A stretch of DNA of 64,000 nt from Diphasiastrum complanatum (Eukaryota; Streptophyta; Lycopodiopsida; Lycopodiales; Lycopodiaceae), in the NCBI GenBank assembly GCA_029204225.1, contig CM055108.1, positions 22,862,326 through 22,926,325 on the forward strand, in the 5' to 3' direction. The notes beneath the pieces are model-generated. The model saw only the letters and a list, made by a program, of their open reading frames with translations, did not search any database and was not told the origin of the DNA. The position numbers and the translations under genes are program-made. Shown one piece after another: positions 49,626 through 57,800 of this stretch. The number at the start of each line of letters is the position of its first letter. The first letter of the stretch is position 1.

Positions 49626-52600
49626 TCAGAAACCACTACTTCAAAAAAGACGAGAATCAGCCATCAGCCAATCATCGCACAGGCGATGAAAATTTGGAGA
49701 GCAATGATGAGTTAAGTACTCATCTCTTGATAGCATTGAAAAATATTGATATATGAGATTTATGCCAATCTTGATGGTGACAAGTGCACTAGTGGACTCC
49801 ACTTTAAAGATTTGCATATTTGCTAATATTGTCTACGTTTCTTTGAGAGGCATATCGCTTCTTGAGTAGCTTTGTTGTTTCATATGGGGGTTTCACATTT
49901 TGATGCTCAAATATTAAGGTCTGATGGAGTTTGTCATCTCTATAAACATCATCATGTAGTGGATTTAATTGATAGAGAATTTGGTTCAGGGATTAGGGTG
50001 GGTTCAAAGACAGAGATGAGAAAAGAGCAAGAGAGCAAGAAACAGAGAGATAGAGACTCAATATGGTTTTAATGGTTTGCTATGGTTGTTTGTTCGTCCA
50101 TGCATGAAGCAACAACTTCACCATGTGTATGATAATGCTTTTAAGTTGACATTTTATAATGTACCCATATTTTGTTGAGCACATTGAGTTGATTCACATT
50201 TTTGTAACAAGCTTGTTTATGCTTCACAACTATTGTCGGTTTGCTGTCAATCAATATGGTTCCGTGTGATTTCATTTCACATAATACATAAATAGATGTA
50301 TTGGATAAAGAATAAAGTGAATTGCTCTTGAAAACACCTTTAATCTGATACCCATGTTGGCACCAAAAAGAAAAATTTGCATTTTGGAAAACCCTAATGG
50401 GAGATCCTGGATTGCATTCCAGATCGTGGCATGCATCTAGACTCTAGCATATCCTCAGCTGAATTTAATTTTTATTTAAAAGCAACACTGTAACAACATC
50501 GGGATCTATCAATTCAAAAGAATGTTTACTTCTGTGGTTGTAGCTACTAAGTCATCTACATCCACAGCTGTGATTGTCTTTCCTTTTTTCTTTAACGTAA
50601 ATATGTTCATTAGCGACACTTCTAAAAACGCCTTGTCTAATAAAAAAACTACCAATCTTGCTCTATCAAGCTCTAGAGGATTATTTCAAACCGTGGAGTG
50701 GCTTGTGGAGCCTGTAAAACGATTTTTATCTCAAAACCTTGATGTTGCAACATATAAAAATCCTCTTCTAAAGTTCCATGTAAGAAGGTCATCTTGACAT
50801 CAATCCGACGAACTACCATTCCTCCAATGCCATGATCAATGAGAGTGAGCTTATTTTGAGCATTGGAGCAAAAGTCTAAATATAATCTACCCCTTTCTCA
50901 TGTATGAACCCATTTGCCACAGGTTTGGCTTTGTACCTTGTTATTTGATCTTCTAGGCTGTACCTCAAAATGAGGACCCATTCACATACAATTGCATGTA
51001 CTTTCAAAGCAGATTGGTCAAGATCCAGATTCCCTTTTTCTGAACTGATTCCGTGTAGTCTTGCATAACATGTAATCAATCTTTTTGCATCTGGACCTTG
51101 AATTGCATCTTCAAATTTGTCAAATTCTTTTATCTCCATCAAATCCAATGTCAGATTACCTTTTCAAGTGGTTTTTTTTCTATGCGATGATCTTCCAGGA
51201 GTAGCGTGAGATGTTATTTGAATTGTGTCAGAGTCATCAAACTTGTCATCATCTGATCTATCAGAAATATCTCCTTCTATCTATTTATTTGAGAACCTTG
51301 CCTTGCTTTCATGAATATTTTCTTGGAATCCAGCATCCCCTAAACTATACCAGGGATTCAGTTGAAGGACCATAGAGCTTGTAAACATTCCCATCTGCGA
51401 AATAACCAGAAAAAGTGCTTTTCATGCTTTTAAAGCCTAGCTTCGTTCTGTTAGGATCAAGAACGTGCACATAAGTTTTGCAGCCAAAGTAGTTAAATAA
51501 AAAGGCTTGATCTCTTGCCACTCCAAAGCTACCTTTTGCGTATGCTTTCGCAAGGCCTTTGCTGCCATTGATTGTTAGTGTAGGCAGTCAAATTTAGAGC
51601 TTTTGGCCTAAATTCTTTTTCTATTTGACCATCACTAAGCATTCATCTGAGCATGTCCATTAGTACCCCCTATCTTTTCCTTGAACAATCCCATTCTGCT
51701 CGAATGGATATGTCATTGTAATATTACTTGCTGCTCTGCAACAAAGCCCCGTAGTCCCTCTCCTTCAAGGATCACTTGTACTCTCCATTTTTGCAACCGG
51801 AAGATCAATGATATTGGAAGAACTTGCCATTGCACTTGTTTGTTAACTGGAACCAGAATCAAAATATCGTGGGCCTGTGACTTGATAGCGCTCTATCCTT
51901 CTACAAGGCTAATGCTATTGATCTAAAGACTTCCATAGAATCTTAACACACTCGTCTTTCAAGATTCAAGACATTCGCAGTTTACATAACAGAGACTTAA
52001 GAAAACTCAACAAAATCTGTTTTCATCCAGAATCACTTTATGCTTTAGTGTTTCTTCTAATATCATATGCATCTCTTCTAAGTTTCTACTTAAGAAACTG
52101 TATAATATAGTAACAGAGACTTAACTTGCATGTTACAGCCCGTTCAAAGAAGTCCTAACATTATATTACTTACATGTGCTTAGGATCCTTTCTCCCCAAA
52201 GGAATTAGTGACCTGTATGAAAAACAACAGCAAGACTTCACTGATGTTGAAATGAGGATATAAACAAATGCAAGAATAAAGACCTTATTAATATCGCAAG
52301 CCATGGAATTGGACATTTATATAAAAACACAAGAACATTGAAAAATATTTCAACTGATTTATGATGCATATGTTGGCACAAATAAAGGTTAATTATAAGT
52401 CTTCAAGGATTAAGTAAAGCTAACTAAATGATTTTACATACTTTGCACCATTTAAGAAGTTATGTGGCCTTGCAATTTCCAACAGCTGAGCCTGCATTTA
52501 ACAGAAAGCCACAAGAATCCCTCATTCCTCCATGACATATAGCTATATGTGATATTCATACAATGTCTAGAAACATATCCTGAAAGAGCATGATGTTTAC

Positions 52601-54497
52601 ATTCATTGATCTCATAGCCCAACATAACTGAATTATCTTAATGCCTGTTTAATACTAACATCAGATTTCTTTGCTGACAGTCGCAGGCCATTAGGAACAC
52701 AGACATTCACAAGGTCTGGGAGAGAATTGGATGAAGATTCAAGATCTTTGACACCTAGTACTGATAACTGCTTTGACAAGTTATCTCCTCTTTCAGCGAA
52801 GAATCCATCATCTTTAATCTGTTCACAAAATCAGAGAGACAGAAGAAATAAACAAAAGGACTGCAATTCTGACACAAACAAAGATTGCTCTTGATGAGTT
52901 AAGCACCAAACACAATCATTCATACATCCATGTTGTAGCTGGTTTATCCCTAATCTGTTGCTACTCTATGTAAAGCTATTATTTAGGAATCTTATGATTT
53001 TGGTCCTTGGCAGGTCATATTATGACAAAATACAATATAATACTTCTGGAAAAGGAAGACAATATACCAAGAGTTCTTACCAGGGCACACTGCATCTTGA
53101 GATCTTCAATGTCAAAGCTCCAATTGTTAACACCACGTTTGTATTCGTTCTGAATTGGACGTTGTAACATGATGAGATGCTTAAGAAAAACACAAGCACA
53201 CGAGCAATAATTTTACCTAATATTACTAATAACCCTAAAATTTTCATCTTTGAAGAATATAGTTATAAACAGAAAGCTGACTTACTATCCTTTCCTCTGT
53301 TTGACAACCCAAGTTTGTAAATTGAGGCATAACAACTACACATGTCAGTTCATGCCCAGCATAACAAACAAGATGTGCAATCTTCAACTTTATGAAGTTC
53401 ACTCACAAAGGTTTGGCCAAACCACCCCTAAGAAGTCTCGACTCTCAAAACCCACTTGACAATGTTGTGATACTATTAGGAACACATTAAAGGAAAAAGT
53501 CAACATAAATGATGCTGAATCTAGAAGATAGGTGACTATTGAATACTAAATAACCACCGAAATCTAAACAAAAGATTCCAATGTTTCCACATTCTACACA
53601 TTCAATATGCACGGTTCTCAAGCTAGTAAACACCAAGAATAATTAGATTCCAAAGTTGGTAGTATTCTTTTTGAAACCCAACAAGAACGTTAAAATATCA
53701 CAATAAGACTCAAACAAATTTGAAATATTGATAGAAAACATGTTTACAAAGACATGCTCACTGAAATGGAGTAAAATCCAGCCAAACAACCCCAGCTGCA
53801 AATGTCAAGCATGGTGAAGACATCTCGACATTCACAGCTTTTCTCTGAGTTCACAAGGCCTTCACACGGACATTAATTCACTCTTACAAGAAAATTTGTA
53901 ACCTCATTAATTGACAAGGTAAAGTCAATACAAAACTATTGCTAGTTAGACAGGCTCGTTATGTAAACCTTGAGATCCACTTGAAGGTTCTGATCATCAT
54001 TACATTCAGGAAAAACATTATTTGCCATCAAAATTATTGAAGATATTACTCATCTAATAGAAGTTCATTAACACTATGGAAGAATAGATGATTCAGACCT
54101 GCGATCTTTCTTCCTGCTCCTCCAAAGGAGTTCTCTTATCAGCTACTAAAGCGGCTTCTGTAAGCTGCTTGATTTAAAACATCCACACAATAAGATGACT
54201 TGCGGTAACCCAGTTCAACAGATATCCATACAGGAGATTCTCACATGCTTTATTGCATAAGTGGACTTCTGAGCAGACCTTTGAGACCTTCATACATTCC
54301 CAGAGAGGTGGAAGACCATCCAATACATGCTGAAAGATGTAGTCACTGGATCTTGCACTTTTAAAAAATGAATGTTTGAGAAGTTTTTCTGCAGTTGGCC
54401 TTTTGATGGGATCTTTGACTAGACACATTGCAACCATTTCTTTAAAGGACTGCAAGAGATCATAACATGTGTTCAGTTTCAACTAACAAGCTCTCTC

Positions 54498-54561
<64 letters not shown>

Positions 54562-54812
54562 CGTTTTCAGCCATCTTAGTTGAGAGCGTATTGCAGATCT
54601 ACATACTTCTTCTCAGCATGGGCATTTGCAGTTATTGTATCACCTCTGATACTTATTATGAGAGTAGAGTAAAGATCTATCTACTACTTTCTTTTCTAGT
54701 AGATGTTTGTTTTACTGGAGACACTTATATGCTCCTTTTATCACACTTGAGATGCACTTATTTGGTCTTATATGCCTTCTGGCATTAAAAAGACATTAAT
54801 AAAGCTTTTTTG

Positions 54813-54861
<49 letters not shown>

Positions 54862-57800
54862 CTGCAGGACATTGTGAGTAGCTCCAACATGAGGCACAAG
54901 TACACAGCTAGCATATGTGTTGATGGCCTCCCAGACTATAGACTATCGTAATCACCATAGGACCAATGTAGTTCCAACATGAGGCACAAGTACACAGCTA
55001 GCATATGTGTTGATGGTCCCCCAGACAATAGACTATCCTAATCACCATCAAGACCAATAATCACACAATTTTACCCTAGTCTTTGAGACCTCATATAATC
55101 TATGTTAAAGTGTATGCATACACTCTAATGTGAGTGCACATTAGACATAACAGCCTTGGTTATTATAGATAGCTTGGGCTATATCCCAATATAGATGGCC
55201 TCCCAAATAATAGACTACATTAATCACCATCAGGATCTACCATTGTTCACTTGTACCATGCTCTTTGAGAGCGCATAGGATCTATATTTTCAAAAGCATG
55301 TATATAGTCTGAATTTGAGTACACATTAGTCATATCCCCCTTGATTTTATAGATATCTTATGCTATATTCCAATTTTGTACATACATTCATACACAAGGT
55401 ATTACACAATTTTATTATTGAATTTTTAGATTTCTGCAATCAGCAAGATTTTGCTTATGTTGTCGGTGCAAGTTATGCTACTTCCACTCAAGCAATTTTT
55501 TGGCACAAGAAGGGACTAAATAGTATCTATTTAGTAACGTATCTATCCCAAGCTTGTGCATGCTCACACACACACACACACACACACATTTATAGTCATG
55601 ATGGAACTTGGGCACACCAACTAGAGTTTGCCTTCTACCCCACACAAGTAGATCTCTAAATTCACAAGGATTTAACTTAAACTAGCATCGCACATGAAAA
55701 GAGCATAGCAAGAAACCATAATTGGCACATGCACAGCACAACAACACTTTATTGAGAGAGTACAAAGTACCAAGATTCTCATCACATACATGTGGGACAT
55801 GAGCCACATCTTAGATCCGACACCTGATGCTCTTATGTTTTTCTACCCCATGGATTGGGCCTTCTAGATTTGAGGCCTTACATAGCTGACAAGCATTAAG
55901 TATGGGTCAATCCTGAGATATGTGCCAAGTGACACTAATAACTATATCTAGCATCTAGCCAACCATCCACCAAGCTAGTTCCAAACAGGCACCTTCAGAT
56001 CCTCTAGAAATTGGAAATCTGGACCAAGACGTGATTATTCACCCATATATTATGCCATGTGTGAAGTTTTTAGCACGTGTGAACTTCACCACACACCCTA
56101 CAGAATCTTACTGAGATGTTGTGATTGCACAAGATTGATCAGAGAACAGTATACTTGAAAAATCTATGACAAGAGCACAATGGCATACATCAGATGAAAA
56201 AATCTAACTTCTCACTATGAGAATTGAATGTCAAAAATAATTCTAAGTGCTCAGTATGGGAAAAACAGCCTACTCTCGGGTAGAGAGAGAAAATCAATGA
56301 TGGAAAACTCGGGTAGAGAGAGAATGAGTCCAAAAACACCAAAATCTCATGATTCACAATATGGCAAAACATGCCAAGCTTTCCCTACATGAGAGAGACT
56401 CAAATTCCTACAGTGGAGTTGCATAGAAAGTCCGCTTAACTGAACTAATTCACCTGCCAGAGATCCACATGTGTAACTGCATGCATGGATGTTGCATGTA
56501 CTGCATGTCAACTCATAAAACTGCCTAGACATGTGTAGATCACAGAAACCACTTTGCATGTTGCATGCACTGATTGCATGTGGCTTGCATGCATGCAATA
56601 TGACATTGCGTGCTATCTAAACTTTTGCATGTCATCAAAATTGAATCTACCTAACTCAAATCCGACCTATACTAGAAGGTTATGTGCTCAATTCACATAC
56701 CTTTTATGTACAACATGAAATTTAGTGGAAATAACCATGGACATGGCCCCAAACTCGAGATAGGAAGATATTATTTTAATAATCTTCACACTCCTCCATA
56801 AAATTTATGTTTCTATCAACATAGATTTCGAAATTAGGCCAAGGTTAGACCTCATCTTGATAAAGACATTTTTGAGTAGTGGCTTGGTGAGAAGATCTGG
56901 AACACAATTTGTAGAATCAACATGCTCCAGTGAGATCTCTCTCCCAATGACTTTTTCTCTTACAAAATGATGAGCTACTTCAATGTGTTTATTTGCAAGA
57001 GCTTGAGTAGAAATGTTGTCATTCTTGATAATTGGAAGATCTTCATCTGCATAACACTTTAGCTCCAAAAGTAGCCTGTTGATCCATAAAACCTCCTTTG
57101 TTGTGGTTGTAAGAGATTTGTACTCAGCTTCATAGGATGATAAGGAAATAGTTGCATGCTTCTTTGATAGCCAAGAAACCAAGTTCCCTTCAAGAAATAT
57201 AGTGTAAGCACTGGTGGATTTTCTATCCAACCTGTCTCCTGCAAAATCTGAATCTAAAAAAGCAATCAAAGTCAGATCTTCTCCCTTGTAGAATAATCCA
57301 TAATCTAAGGTAGAAAATATATACCTCAAGATTCTTTTAGCCAACTTCCAGTGATATAACTTTGGATCCTGCATGTGTTGACTTAGCTTATGAACACAAA
57401 AGCTTAGATTAGGCCTAGTCACTATTAACCAAATAAGTGAGCCAATAAGACTCCTATAAAGAGTGATGTCCTCAAACGATTTTCCATCATCTTTCATAGG
57501 AACTTTTATAGTGTGCTCCATAGGTGTATCTATGCCTTTACAATTTTCCATCTGGAATTTTTTGAGCATGGAAAGTGCATATCTACTTTGGCTTAAAAAT
57601 GCATGACCTTTCCACAAATCTATTTCAAGGACCCACATCTTGGATTGAAGGGCTTCTTGGACATCTTTAGGCTCTTCATCTGATATGAAGAGAGCATGAT
57701 AGGAAGTTTCACCTTCCACTTGCCTTCCTTCTTCATCATATGTGAGCCTCCTTGGCTCAGATCTTGCTCGTGTAGATCTTCTTGGTGTGGTAGCTTGAAT

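Noticed and set aside
49523-49756. Frame with a long Arg-Glu repeat
   Set aside because: Microsatellite artefact, as no protein character remains outside the repeat.
38010-52055. Weak similarity between 38140-38205 and 52005-52055 (AAAACTCAACAA, AATCACTTTAT)
   Set aside because: Too short and diverged to claim that the pair frames a single insertion.
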